Shown: positions 11,424 through 24,655 of the stretch, piece by piece
How positions within the stretch are numbered: the first letter of the stretch is position 1
How the letters are laid out: each line of letters opens with the position of its first letter
Assembly: GCA_951812925.1 (NCBI GenBank)
Contig: OX638369.1
Span: forward strand, 3,720,001 to 3,784,000
Reading direction: 5' to 3'
Source of the DNA: Calliopum simillimum
Taxonomy: Eukaryota > Arthropoda > Insecta > Diptera > Lauxaniidae
Length of the DNA stretch: 64,000 bases
Notes under the pieces: model-generated
Seen by the model: the letters and a program-made list of their open reading frames with translations, nothing else
Databases searched by the model: none
What the model was told of the DNA's origin: nothing
Translations under genes and position numbers: made by a program

Positions 11424-13705
11424 TTATTCCTCTAAAAGTCGGAACGCGGTTATCATTTCCTCATGTAGAGCATCCATTTCTTGTATGATTTTTGCCTCAC
11501 CTTGCGCAGGATCCTTAAAACAAAAAACAAATGAACAATGAGAAAATTGGGTTCAGCATTATTTTGGCCGCGTTTTCACTTACCTTAAACTTCATTGAGG
11601 ACAGCTCATACATGATATTTCCCATTTCTTCTCGGATTTCTTGCCATGTTATGCGATCCTCCATTTGCGCAGTTACTTCTACAGCGTGTTTTGATAGATC
11701 ATAAAATGTTATCATATTCTTCAGCATACCCACTGTTTTATAAAAGGGACAATAGCGATCATAATTGGAATAAGAGTTTTGTTGCAAAAAGTCATCTTTT
11801 ATCAATTTGGCCACTTCCAGTGTAATTTTGTCCGCCTCAGCTAAGGATGCTTTGCCCACTAGTTGCACTATTTCTGACAAGTCTTCCTCTTCTTGTAATA
11901 TTTCCTTTGTTTTTATGCGTAATGGCACAAATTCAGGATAATTTTTCTCATAGTATTCATCCAATGCACGCATATATTTTGAATAAGAAATTAACCAATT
12001 AATCGATGGGAAATGCTTACGTTGTGCCAATTTCTTATCTAAGCCCCAGAACACTTGCACAATACCCAACGTAGCAGCAGTTACAGGATCTGAGAAATCA
12101 CCACCAGGTGGTGATACAGCGCCCACAATCGAGACAGAACCTTCACGTTCTGGATTACCCATACACTTGACACGGCCAGCGCGTTCATAAAAGGAGGCAA
12201 GACGAGCACCCAAGTAGGCTGGGTAACCAGAATCGGCAGGCATTTCAGCCAAACGACCAGAAATTTCACGCAGCGCTTCGGCCCATCGCGAAGTGGAATC
12301 AGCCATCATGGAGACGTTATAACCCATGTCACGGAAATATTCGGACAATGTGATACCGGTGTAAATGGAAGCTTCACGGGCAGCTACAGGCATATTGGAA
12401 GTATTGGCTACCAGTGTAGTACGTTTCATTATAGATTCGGAAACGCCTTCGATCTCAATTGTGAGTTCAGGGAAATCACGCAATACTTCAGACATTTCGT
12501 TGCCACGTTCTCCACAACCAACGTAGACGATGACATCGGAGTTGGAATATTTTGAAAGAGCCTGTAAGATTATTATGATAAAGACACGAGTCTTTTATTT
12601 TCAAGCAACATGAGAACCTGAGAGATAACAGTTTTTCCACAGCCAAATGCACCTGGAATTGCAGTAGTTCCACCTTGAACGCATGGAAATAGCGAATCTA
12701 ACACTCGCTGGCCGGTTAAAAGTGGATGGTTAGCTGCAAGTTTTTCAGAAACTGGACGTGGTTGACGCACTGGCCAAACTTGAAGCATAGTATGTGATGT
12801 AGTTTCACCATCAAATTCAGTTTCCAAAACAATATCACTAACAGTGTATTCACCGGGGGGTGCAATATACTTTACTGTTCCCTGAGCTTTGGGATTGAGT
12901 AAAATCTTATGCTTAACCAATGTATTCTCTTGTACAGTAGCATAGATGTCGCCACCAGTCAGATGTGAGTCAACTTTAATATTCTTCAACGGTTGAAAAT
13001 CCCAGGTCAAAGTGCGTGATAGCGAAAATACATTAACGCCTTTTGGTATATAGATGGAGTCGGTTAGCTCATTGATGGTGCGAAGAGGACGTTGTATGCC
13101 ATCGAATATGCTACCCATAATTCCAGGACCCAATTCTACGGATAATGGCTTGCCTGTGCGCAAAACTGGATCGCCGACAGTGACTCCGGAAGTTTCCTCA
13201 TACACCTGAATTGTGGCCATATCGCCTTCTAGACGAATAATTTCACCAACCAGCGCGTAGTAGCCGACGCGCACTAATTCATACATGGCCGAACCAGCCA
13301 TATCCTCGGCAGTAACAACTTATTGTTCATACACAAAATAAGTTGAACATAAAACAGATTATTAGTGAAATAAATGAACTTACCAGGTCCAGAAACACCA
13401 TAAACTCGACCGAATTCAGTTTGATCATCCTTTAATGTTAGAACGTCAATTTCAGGTTGTGGTACAGGTTTAGGTTCCACGATAACCTCCTCGGGGGCAA
13501 TTTTTTCACTTTTAATAGATTCTCTTTTCTCCTCTGGTGGTGGTGGGCTTTGAATAGATTCTGTTTTTTCTTTTGGTGGTTCTGGTGGAGCCGCATCTGA
13601 AGGACGAAACTGATCTTCGGCATCATATCTTCTTAAATTAGCGGGAACATGACGGACACGTTCTTCAGCGTCATATCGTTTCTGATCGACTGCATCTTCG
13701 GACAT
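11424..13705 (-). CDS. Vha68-3: V-ATPase catalytic subunit A paralog with N-terminal extension
   Basis: Second subunit A gene, convergent to the first. Exons on the minus strand: 13705-13384, 13318-12618, 12561-11584, 11513-11424; joined frame 696 aa. All three introns sit at the same positions and phases as in the 2999-5055 gene. The catalytic core is intact: Walker A GAFGCGKT at residues 330-337, then [10 protein letters not shown] and the [10 protein letters not shown] block. Exon 1 encodes 107 residues instead of 25, adding an 82-residue Pro/Glu/Lys-rich extension with two RYDAE repeats and no membrane segment. The C-terminus is also diverged from the neighbour. The donor of intron 2 is GTTCTC, weaker than the others. 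An extended isoform with limited, often testis-biased expression is known in Drosophila as Vha68-3; the symbol and expression are inference, the subunit A identity is near certain. Confidence 0.92.
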
Positions 13706-15540
13706 CTTTTAAATTGATTTGTAAACTGCAGTTAAAAATCTTGACATTTGTGTAGCAATTCCTAGAACCAAAAAAAAATTTAAGTAACAACGGAATGAAA
13801 ACCTACTTATTATTTCAGTCAGAACTTTCGATTTGTACTGAAAAAAAAAAGTTGTCACAAATGAAGGGAAATGAAAATGTATGGAGATGATTTTGAAATC
13901 GTCCACCAATTGCAATTTAGGTTAAAGATTTTTTTCCAAAATTTTAGGATAATAAAATAATTTCTTAACACTCTTTGGAAGATCTTGAAATATAGTGTTC
14001 TTTTTTTTACTCGCACATTTAACACTGAACTGAAGTATTTTACCCAAAAAATTCAAGATTCAAACCTTCACTGTACACTGATTTCATTTTGACACCGAAG
14101 TACACTGTCTTGTTTTATCAGTGTCAAAAAAAAAGTATTGTAATAATTCTAACAAAAACTTCAGTGTGCTATATTTTATACAAACAAATACTTCAGGTCA
14201 GAGTTAAATGTAATAGTAGAAAAATTGCAGTAATATTTATGATATGGTCAGCAAAAAAAAGGGCACAAAAGGAGAGCAAAAAATGCTTTTGACACTAAAG
14301 TAGCATTTTGTAGGGTACGCTACAACTACACCATATGCACTGAACTAAACTGAAGCAAATCAAATAAGATTGGTCTTTGCAGTAAACGTTTTTTCTTCTT
14401 TAATATCCAAGTACTGAAAGACATTTGCGCGCGACACTAAACTGAAGTATTTAATAAAATAAAAGCAGGTACAAGACATAACGTATCTTGAAACAAAATG
14501 TCTTAATATTCCAACTCTTGTGCAGACCCCTAGGGTGAATCCACAAGAGTTTAATGCGATAAAATTTTGCTTGTATTTCTAACGAAGTAAACATCGTACC
14601 ACGTCTCAATATGAGGTCACTGGCGATTGGAAAGATTCACCACGTTGCATGAGGCACAATTCATCCGCGATATAAAAATGCTCTTTTAGGCAAAGCGAGT
14701 TTCGGGCTTATTTGTATGTTACAGTGCTTTTTAACTGCACAGAACGATGGACAATTTTTGATCTGCGAGTAAAATACGTACTTTGTTTTTCTAGTTACCC
14801 TAATCGCAGGTTTGAAAATATAAAAAAAAACTTAGTGCAGCATTACAGGCGCGTTAACATAAAAGAATATTGCAAAGTTAATTCTTCCAGGGTTTTTAAT
14901 TATTTTTGTGTACAAATAATAATATTTCGGCCTTTGCTTATATTTCTTAAATTTATATTGTTAACAGAAATGTGCGCCAAATTTGGTACCATTGTGACTA
15001 TGAAATTCGCATAAAATCGCAAGGGCATAAAAGTAAAAAAATAGTAAGCAAAATTAAAGTAAATAAATGTATTTGTACAAACAAAAGCCAAGAAAAAATA
15101 ACGTCCACAACAATCTATGTTCCTGCGCATAAAATGCAACACTGACTTTTTCCGCTCACTTGAATGCCGACTCGGTCGTCATGTTTGCTGCCTTTGCCTT
15201 AAAAATGAAAAAAAAACATTTTAACATTGAACACCACCGAGAACCCAGTTGTGAGTGACCAAGTTACTCGAAACTTATGTGCATTACGGTGGGTCGACCA
15301 CCATACAAACAAATTGATTTTCTGTTAACCATTGAAATATATTTCTTGGCTTAATGTTAGGTTAGGTTAGCGCGGTAGATGGCAGTTGCCATCAAAAGTT
15401 AGGCCACGATTGGGCCCATTGTATACACGACTAGTTGGCCTGGTTGCGACGTCGTTCGCCCGTTCCCGATGCCCTTTACGAATGAAGTCCCATCCATCTC
15501 CATCGCCCCTCTCTTCCAATCACCAAGGATTTTAAGATCC
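13706..15540. other. Upstream of the second V-ATPase A gene; no further gene seen
   Basis: AT-rich DNA with no TATA or other promoter element that I can defend. A GC-richer patch at about 15360-15530, which opens with TTAGGTTAGGTTAG, looks like a piece of a dispersed repeat, but its family is not identified. Confidence 0.3.
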
Positions 15541-15544
15541 ATGT

Positions 15545-15910
15545 ATCAACTTTTATAATCATATCTCACACATGTACAGAGATATATCATTTATATATTT
15601 TTTGTATGAAAGGTGCAACTCCCCCTTCTCACCACCCCCAAATTTTTCAAGGTGAATGGTAGATAGAATATACAGCCATGTATGTACCAAGTTCTATAAC
15701 GATATCTCACATATGTGAAGAAATATAGCATTTTGTATATTTTTTGTAAAGAGGATGCAATTCTCCCAAACCTAATATCCCCCAAGTTTTGCATTGTGAA
15801 TGGTAGATACATTATGCATAAGTTCACCAACTTTCATAATCATAGCTTTTATAAGTGCAGAGATATAGCATTTTTTGTTTTTTTTGTATAGGGGGTGCAA
15901 CCTCCGTCCC
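15545..15910. repeat. Tandem repeat of about 140 bp, three units
   Basis: Three diverged units each contain a pattern like GAGATATAGCATTT, then TTTTTTGTAT, then GGGTGCAAC, at about 15590, 15730 and 15875. A related two-unit fragment lies at 54380-54590. These resemble the interior minisatellites of non-autonomous fly elements, but termini are not visible. Confidence 0.5.
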
Positions 15911-18900
15911 CCTCAGCCGCATCTCCTTCCCTTATGAACCTTCTACAGACCATAAGAAACAATTTAAAAAAAAAATCGTGTAAATCGACAGTGTAGTTTC
16001 CGTGTTCATAAGCTACATACGGACACCATTTCATTGTTATATATATAGAAGATATACTTATAACTTCGTTGTCAACCTATATGAACCATTTCGAAGTTTT
16101 TATAAACTCCAAAATGGATTTGGGACTCTTTTGAGCGATATCTTCAAGAGAGGCTTATTGTTAGACTTTTAAAAAATATTTTATCTCTGGTGAAAACTTC
16201 AATGAAGCTAGGGCCAAAACACATTATTTGTATATAAAACTTTTTTGTTTGGCTTCATAACATGGAAAAAACTAAGGAAAATGCGATACCTTAGAGCGCC
16301 TATCTGCACTTTTTGCGATTTTTAGATTTTTGCACTTATGGTATCTGATGGGTGAGAATTTTCACTCAAGTAAATCAAAAAACTAAAGAAATTAAAAACG
16401 CGAGCACAGCTTGAATGTTCTAACAAGACTTATATTTTGTAATGTATGTACGGACTTTCATCTGTACGTAAAATTTTTCTTTAAACTATTCCAATTAGTT
16501 AATTCTGTAAATTTGTTTTGATTGCGACAAGTGACAAAAGTATTCGTTTAGTAGATTACCTCATATAGCTTTCATGCCAACCAAATTTCATTACAGCGGC
16601 TTATTAAAATTTACCATCTCTCTGTGTCATTAATTAAACGCTACCAACTTTGGTTATATAGAACAAGAAAACTGTACAATAACTCCATTAAGAAACCTTC
16701 TATTTCCGTCCATGTGGATACTTTCTTTCCTGTCCAACTCTCAAAGATTGAAGACCAGCTTAAAAGTTTTTTTATTCAAAAAAAATTATTGATTCGAAAC
16801 AACATTTGCTACAGAGATTTCTTTTTTTTAAAAGTCTTAATTTACATTGTGTTCGAAACTACTCTTGGGTATGAAAAACTTAAACTTATCATAAAGCTTT
16901 ATCTAAACTAAAGAATTCAGCAGGAATATCATCATTGCTCCAAGGAGGTTGCCGTTCCACATCTCTTCAATATTATAAGTTATCGATCATCTTTAATAAA
17001 GCCTGATATCATCTAGAGAATAGGAAAAATTGTCCACCACATAAAAGCTTTCTCTTAAACTCTTCAGCTAAAGTTCTTAGACAGGAAAAAAGAAAGAATA
17101 ATCAGCAACACAAGATCACCGTTTAGTTTTAAAGCAAGTGCGCGTGGTAAAATACTCGTATATAGTTTAGTATAAAAGACGGAAAATATTAAAATAAGCA
17201 AAAAATTTGCGAAAATAATTATTAAGTAACACGCGAGGGAAAAAATTGCGAAAAAAATCTATATACTTAAACTAATTTTTGTTAGTAACGTGCTATAAAA
17301 AAAAAATACTTAATTAACAGGAAAAAAATACAGTAAAAAAGAAAAAAAAAAAAATCAGAAATATAGGTATAATTTGTTCCTCTTAAGAAAAAATTAAATA
17401 ATTAAAACATATAATATAAGAATTTGCTAAAAAAAAAAAAAAGTGGTAAAAAGAGTAAAATCATTGAAAAAGAAAAAGTTTATGTAAAGGTCCGAATATT
17501 AGAAAGAAAGGGAAGCTTGAGTGAAAACTAATTAAAGTATTACAGAAAGGAAAAAATTTTGGAATAAAAAAAAAAATATCACAGAAAGAAAAAATTAAAA
17601 AAAAAAAAAAAAAAAGTATCACAGAAGAATTTGAGTGATCACGGGTTATCACAGGTGTTAAGTTTTCACAATTGTTGTAATAAAAAATTTGCATAGTTAG
17701 GAGAAAATTTTATGATTTTGTTGCATAGTGTTCCTTTTTTTTATGCTAATATTTAGTAAACTCAACAGTACAACAACAACAACGCAGCAGCAGTGAGGGC
17801 CTTCATCGCTCCAGCATAAACAGAAAGTTTTCATGATTTTGTTTATCACATAAAAAGAAAAACAATCAGCAACAAAACACAAAAAAAAAAAATATTATTT
17901 ATATTGTAACTAAGCAAAAGCAAAGAACAGTAAGCCCGAACTGCACGAAAAGATTTAAGAGCTTCGAAAGCTCGCTCTGATCTTGCATCGTATCATCTGG
18001 CTGTTGTTTTGTTTTCTACCAAAGTTGGTAAGAGCAGAGATTTACAACATTGCTTTCTCTTGTTTAATACTTCTTTAATTCTTCTTTAATTTCGAAGTTG
18101 ATTTTGTTGATTCCATCCAAATTTGTTCTTAAAATTTTGTTTGAGTAAATTTTTTTTTGGTGTGAACAAGGGTTTGCTTTTGATTTTTTTTTTGCCTTCG
18201 AGTTAAATTCATATGTTAATCTAATTTAAAAACCACAATTTATTTCTGTTTTGTTTTGAAACAATAACATTAAGAGTTCGCTTTAGTTTCTTTGTGTTTT
18301 TTTTTATTCGTTCCTCAAATTAAATTTTGTTTATTTTTCTTCAAATCTTAATGTTGTACCACAAATAAATAAATAAAAGTAAAGATAATATGTAATAAGG
18401 GCTTGAAAAATCTAACTCTTTTTTAAATTAAATGTTATGTTTTGTAATTAAAAATCTAAAAATCTATTTGTATGACCAATTTAAAATAGTGGCTAAGTCA
18501 CTTATGTTTTTTCATAATTTTTGTACGTTTATTTGAATTAAATTTTTGTTAAATATCGATATGATTGAGTAATTTTTTTTTTATTTCCTTGTGTTAGGCT
18601 GATTTAATCCGGTAGAAAGATGTACATGGGGTCGTTATAGAATGTCAAAGCGACCATGGAGGGTGGGAAAGTGTTTAATATCGCAACAACATCTTATGAT
18701 ATTATCATATATTGGGTTACTAGGGACCATCAAGTCAGAGTTCGACTAAACCTGCTTTTTTAAATCTAAAGGAAGTTCTAGTCTACAAATGACCACCTGT
18801 TGTCATGGTTTCATTGTTATTTTTTTTGTTTTGGGTTTTTTTTTTTTTTTGTTGATATTAAATTAATTGAGTTTTAAGGTTAAAGGGACTCTGAAATAAA

Positions 18901-20579
18901 ATCTGTTGGAATATAAAAGGGTCAGTTAGTTCAGTTAGCCGAAGAATCCCTCCCATATATGCCACTGTTTTGCTAGCCCAGTCGAAGGGTCCCAAATGGC
19001 TTCTGATTTTGACTGGTGAATGGTTTTTTTTGAAATCATTGAAAACTTTGAATCATTGAATTTCAATGTTCAAATATAAATATTCCATTACAATTTTTAC
19101 AGTTCAAGTTCAGCTTAACTAGTCTAATCGAAAAGTACATAAGAGAATAACGGCTTAAATTATATGAGCATACATAAATTACAGTTTAGCTTAAATTTAC
19201 GATGTTAGAAATTCTATATATGTAAATACATTTTTACAGCTCAAAATGAGAGTAAAGTAAAAAAGGAACACAACAGAATACACTGTAAAAAATTCAATAA
19301 AAGTAATTCAAAAGCAACACAGTGCATTCTGATGCATTGATAAATTGTAAAAATATTATGCTATTATAGCAAACAGAAAATGATAAAATATTGAAATTTG
19401 GTATCTATCTAAGCCAAACAGTTGCGTCTGAACAGTATCTTTGTGGGCTTCTTTACCGTGTGGAAAACTGTGTGATGTCAAAATACCATTAAAACTTCAA
19501 AATATTTGAAAATTAAGAAAAATCCTATCTCCAAACTGTAATTTTTTGAAGAGCGCTACTGAACTATCTCCACTGAATATTCAAATAAGTCACATTTTTA
19601 AAAAAAATTCTTCTATTTTTCGCATTTTCTTCACGTTTCGTGACTTTTTACGACATTTTAGAGAACAAATTTTGTTAAACCCAAGGGGGGACCCTTGTAT
19701 GTCGGAACCAAAAATTAAAAAAAAAAAAAAATTCGTTTTTTCGTGTTTTATGCGCGTTTCATGACTTTTGACGACATTTTAGTGGAAAATTTCATAAAAT
19801 TTATTAAATTTGTCGTTTATTTTAATAGTAGTACAATTCTGTATAAGGGCAAAAGTAATGACATTTTATAAATTGGCTGGGATTTTGTTAGAAATTAATA
19901 AAATTGATTAAGAACATTAAATTATGTTAAAATATACTATAGGTAAAATTATTGCATTTATCGTTATATCAATATAGCAGCCAATTCTGAATAACCACTT
20001 TTCTGAAATCTTCTTTTTGCATTTCCCAACAACTGAAAAAATTTAGTTAGGACTATAGCGCTCGAAGGTATCGAATTGTGAGTGAGTGAGTGATTTGTGT
20101 CGAGCCTCAAAGTATGCCAGATTTTTGTGAATTTTTACACACGTAGAGCATGAAAGCATGTTAGCATTTTAAAAGAAAGTATGTTTGAAATTATACAAAA
20201 ACGTAGCATACTTTCTGATGGCTACCATTTCGTGATGGATATTTTCATTCAAATCCGACAAAGAAGTTCATCTTTTGGCGTAAACTTTAAATTTGAGATA
20301 ACCCCACAGGAAGAAGTCCATAGAGGTTAAATCAGGAATGTTGAAAAGCGCTCAATTGCATGTTTTATTAAGTCAATCCTTTGACTGGCAACTTTGGGCT
20401 TAAATTTTTCAAAAATTGGTCAAAACATAGAAAAAAAAAAATAAAAAAATTCTTTAAAATAAATCACACGTATTCTTTGGGCAATTCTAAGTATTTTTTT
20501 GCCTTGTTTGACTAAAAAAGCGTTTTTCCGACCGCGTAGTTGTAACATGTAAAAAATACATTTTTGGATCGAAATATTA
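15911..20579. other. Long AT-rich region without a recognised gene
   Basis: Mostly A-rich and T-rich low complexity (notably 17280-17620 and 18180-18380). A fragment at about 19600-19790 repeats the unit seen at 62760-63120, including CGTTTCATGACTTTT and GACATTTTAGTGG. A block at about 20460-20570 matches 44190-44300. The short open frames here lack coding composition. Confidence 0.3.
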
Positions 20580-21312
20580 GGGGAAGATTACCGTCAGCAG
20601 GCTGGGTTCGGGTGTTGGCACCCCACGTAACTTTTGACAGAAAACGAATGCGACTGTTCTGAAAAATGTTAAGCGCGTGTTATGACAGCACCAAGTTTTT
20701 GTGCATATACTGGAGCAAACAGACGCATTTGCATTGTGCTGAGAAGAAAATAATTTTTGAATAAGTGAAAATCAACACAAAAGTTTTTTCAATCATTTTC
20801 CAAGTGCGATAAATCGAAGTGAATCAATCGAAAAGCTGAATGCAATTTAAATATATGTATGTAGAAAATTTATTATATTTTGTGATTCAAAACCGAATTC
20901 AACCAATATGTTTACACAATAGAATTTGCATATTGCTTTTCAAAGTGGCTGCCAAAGTTGATTGTGGGCACCCAATTAGGTTAGTTGTGGGCACCATTCT
21001 TTTTTTACTTAAAGCGTGTGTTTTACTGAAATATCATCGTGGATGCCAACGTTACTAATCTAAATGGTATTCTTATGCCTTTTACGCTTTTTTAGTGGAA
21101 AGAACCACTAGGCTCTTTAAAGATATCGTAGAAAAAAAGTTATTTTAATTAAGTGTGGGTGTTGAGGTGTCATAACACTTTGCAAAAAATCTCGGTATTG
21201 AGTTTCCAGTCAAGTAGACCGAGGAGCAAATGGCGGCCATGGATTGGTACAAAAAATACATGATTGGTAAAAGAGCAATGTCAAAAAGGGCTAGAGATTA
21301 CGTCACCTAGCT

Positions 21313-23032
21313 CATAGATGGGCACACTGCAGTATTTATTGACTGCATTAACAATTTCAATTATCAAATTTGCATTACCAGTAAATTTTACTGATTACTG
21401 AAAAGAATTGCAGTAAAAATAATTTTTACTGATAATGAAAAAAACTGCAGTAAAAATAATTTTTACTGATAGTGAAAAAATTGCAGTAAAAATTACTTTT
21501 TACTGATAATGAAAGTAGTTACTGGTAGTTAAAAATCAATGCACAATCCTAAAGTAAATATGAAGCAAAAACCATTCAAAGTAAATAAAACACAATATTT
21601 AAATTGGAAAATTATACAAAAACCAACTTTTATTCTATTTTCCTAGAATACTCAATTGCTATTGAACAAGCGTAGAATTGACACAAAGCTTTTTATACAC
21701 CGTTAGCTTTCCTCAGAACAAGCAATTCGAAATTTTCATCGTTAAGGTTTTGCCTTCTGGAGCGATTCACAATCCCATGAAAACAACCGTTCTACAGGTG
21801 CAGATGACGGTAATGGGGTATTGTATTTTAAAAACACGTTTTTAATTGATGGATGGTTTTTCAGACAATTTGCAGTTGTGTCTTGATCGACTAGGTACAA
21901 AATGGTTTCCTAGAGATAATTTTCAGAGTCAGTGGAAACACACTGTTCGCTAACATCTGTTAAAGTAGATATACAAATAAATGTATTAGTACAAATATTT
22001 AATGGAAAATTAAGTGTAAAAATTACTTTCTTCCCCGAAATCGAGGAATGCGTTTTTCGGTATGTCCGGCCATATTTCGCCACATAAGTGTTGAACATTC
22101 TCCTTACATCTTCTTCTGTTTGCGTTGTTGCTGTTTCTAACAGAGCTTTAACAAAGCGTAATTATATCCGGAATAGATATAGCCGCAATAACAGCATCCC
22201 AAGCGTCAGGCTGCAGCTTGAAACATTTTTCAAATCTTTTAAGCAAAGCTTTAAGCATTTCTTCGCTTACTTTGGCTAAATACTTAAGGCTTGTGGGGTC
22301 TAAACGGCGCATTTTTATCCTTAAGGATACAATTGCAGGGACAAAGTAACCAAAATACATAGTTTTTTCGCCCTGAAGAAAATCAATCGCCTCTGCTATA
22401 GGCCCCATAAGCTTTATATATTTCTCCAAGTACTCAAGCTCGTCATTGAGAATGGTAGGAATTTTGAGCAGAAAACACAATTCCGCTGATTTTTCTTTAT
22501 GTTGCAGTAGCCTCTTTCCGGAATCATAAAGTGAGTTCCACCTTGTTATGGTTGGAGTTAATAAACTGTCATTTATAACCGACTTGACTAATTCTGCAGA
22601 TTTTTTCAATAATCGTAAAATTTTACTGATAATGCAAATTAATATCAATAAAAGTTACTGATTACTTCTATTTATCCAGTAAATAGTAAAATTTACTGAT
22701 TACTGATATTTCTTACTGATTACTGATATTTCAATATCAGTAAAATTTACTGCTTACTGATATTTTTTCCAGTAACCAGTAAAATTTTACTAGTAATTAT
22801 ATGCTAAATTGCAATATCAGTTAAATTTACTGCTTACTGATATATTTTCCAGTAATCAGTAAAATTTACTGGTAATGCAAATTTGATTTGCATTATCAAT
22901 AAAAATTTATTGGTTACTGCTTTTTTTAAAATTATCAGTAATACTTTATTGGTAATTGCAAATTAAATTGCAATATCAGTAACAAATTTATTTTACTGGA
23001 ATTGTACTGGTACTGAAAAGTGCCCAACAATG
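21313..23032. mobile_element. hAT element with 8-bp target duplication
   Basis: The element is bounded by ACCTAGCT at 21305-21312 and again at 23033-23040, the 8-bp duplication expected of hAT. Its ends match over 11 of 13 bases as inverted repeats (CATAGATGGGCAC and the complement of GTGCCCAACAATG). Both subterminal regions carry many copies of motifs such as TTTACTGATAATG and CAGTAAAATTTACTG, presumably transposase-binding clusters. A partial hAT transposase lies inside on the minus strand. It has lost most of its coding capacity. Confidence 0.8.
22148..22648 (-). pseudogene. hAT-family transposase fragment
   Basis: The 166-residue frame has TITRWNSLYDSGKRLL at about residues 32-47, matching the (P)TRWNS(T/L)YDML block of the hAT catalytic region, followed by helical sequence (YIKLMGPIAEAIDFLQGE and PAIVSLRIKMRRL) typical of the insertion domain. 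The BED zinc finger, the catalytic Asp/Glu context and the C-terminal dimerisation domain are absent. It sits inside an element with hAT ends, so it is a truncated transposase. Confidence 0.7.
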
Positions 23033-23040
23033 ACCTAGCT

Positions 23041-23975
23041 ACATGGTGCTCTTGAACAGTCGATAGGTTTTTTGAACATGTGGAGAAAATCTGTGAATGG
23101 GGTTTCATTTGTATTAGTTTAGTGGTTTGAAAATTGCAAACCGTGAAATCGTAGTTGATCATTCCCGCGAAATATCGCAAAAATACATATCCCATATAAA
23201 ATAAAAAAAATTCAGAAAAAAACGCAACAAACATATATAAAAATAGATATTTTTAATGTATTTTGCAATGCTGAATCCGAATCCGGCCTTAGAATTGCTG
23301 TATCTTATACGGTTTTTGAGATATCTTAGCCTAAACAAGGAAAAAAGCTGATGCTATGTTTTATTGCTGTGTTTTGGAGCTATATAACAGGACGTATATC
23401 CGTAAATTCTGATGCAGAAATGGAAAGCTCTAATCAATCTTCTAAACCTAATTCAAATAATATCGATATCTTTATTTTTCTCGGAGATATCCTAACCTAA
23501 AAAGTTAAAAAAGTGCAAAAAACGTGTTTTGTCATTATTTCAGTCTACGATATTTCGGAGAAAAATTAAGCTATTGACGTAATTTAAATGCGGTTTTAAA
23601 GCAAAAGATTAAATCTTTAAGATAATGTATCGAATTTTGCGTATGAATATAGCAAAAACGGTCTTTTTTCCTTGTTTACGCTAAGATATCTCAAAAACCG
23701 TATGAGATATAGCAATTTTAAGGCCAGATTCGGACTCAGCATTGCAAAATACATTAAATATAACTATTTTTATATTTGTTTGTTGCGTTTTTTTTCTGAA
23801 TTTTTTTTATTTTATATGGGACATGTATTTTTGCGATATTTTGCGAGGATGATCAGCTACGATTTCGAGGTTTGCATTTTTCAGACCACTAAACTAATAC
23901 AAATGAAACCCCATTCACAGATTTTCTCCACATACTCAAAAAACCTATCGACTGTTCAAGAGCACCGTGGCTAGC
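23041..23975. repeat. Foldback element with about 310-bp arms
   Basis: The sequence from about 23041 to 23350 is mirrored by 23660-23975; both arms contain the block GTCGATAGGTTTTTTGA or its complement, next to GTGCTCTTGAACA. The loop of about 310 bases is AT-rich. The hAT element at 21313-23032 inserted at its left edge. Small open frames in both arms are the same non-coding sequence in opposite orientation. Confidence 0.7.
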
Positions 23976-24004
23976 TTAATTTGCAAAAAAAATTGATCTG
24001 TCAT

Positions 24005-24655
24005 CAGCCACAAAAAAAAAAAGTCCTGTAGCAGAAAGTTGAAGTACCATACGGCATGGTTTTCAATGTGATAAAAACGAATCCAAGGTCAGAATTTAGC
24101 CATCACCCTCAGATTTTGAGATATCCTTGCTTGAAGTTGCAGGAAGCTCTGTTTTCAGGCTTATGGTGCAGTTCCAGGAAACGATGTAGTTCTATATTTT
24201 CAATGGAATCGAATAGCCATAATCTTCCTTATAAAATTATACATTCAAATTTTATCGATTGGACTTTTACTTCCCGAGATATCACCGCTTGAAGTAAACG
24301 TATCTCAACCCCCATACAAAGCACTACATTATATTTGTAGCGTAAAATCCATTTAACATATAAAAATTTACTTCAAAGTTAGATAACTCTGAAAGTAAGA
24401 GTCCAATCGGAAAAGTTTGAAGGCATAGTTTTATAAGGACGATTGTGGCTATTCAATGTCATTGAAAAAATGGAACTACCACATTTCCTGGAACTGCACC
24501 ATAAGCCTGAAAACAGCGCTTTCTGCAACTTTAAGCAAGGATATCTCAAAATCTGAGGGTGATGGCTAAATTCTGACTTCGGATTCGTTTTAAGCACATT
24601 GAAAACCATACCGTATAGCACCTGAACTTTCTGCTAGAGGACTTTTTTTTTTTTT
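24005..24655. repeat. Foldback element with about 290-bp arms
   Basis: The left arm (24005-24300) and right arm (24370-24655) are inverted copies; CTTATGGTGCAGTTCCAGGAA on the left is matched by its complement on the right. The phrase about a sensed 'gatatctc' context (AAGGATATCTCAAAATCTGA) recurs in several foldbacks in this window. No coding capacity. Confidence 0.7.

Noticed and set aside
16624..16911. 95-codon frame in AT-rich DNA
   Set aside because: Composition is dominated by Leu, Ile, Lys, Phe and Tyr as expected from AT-rich DNA; no motif.
17280..17620. Origin or scaffold-like A-rich tract
   Set aside because: Simple low-complexity AT DNA without defined motif; nothing specific can be supported.
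23672..23974. Frames of about 100 codons repeated at 22935-23234 and 23672-23974
   Set aside because: They are the two arms of one foldback read on opposite strands, not paralogous genes.
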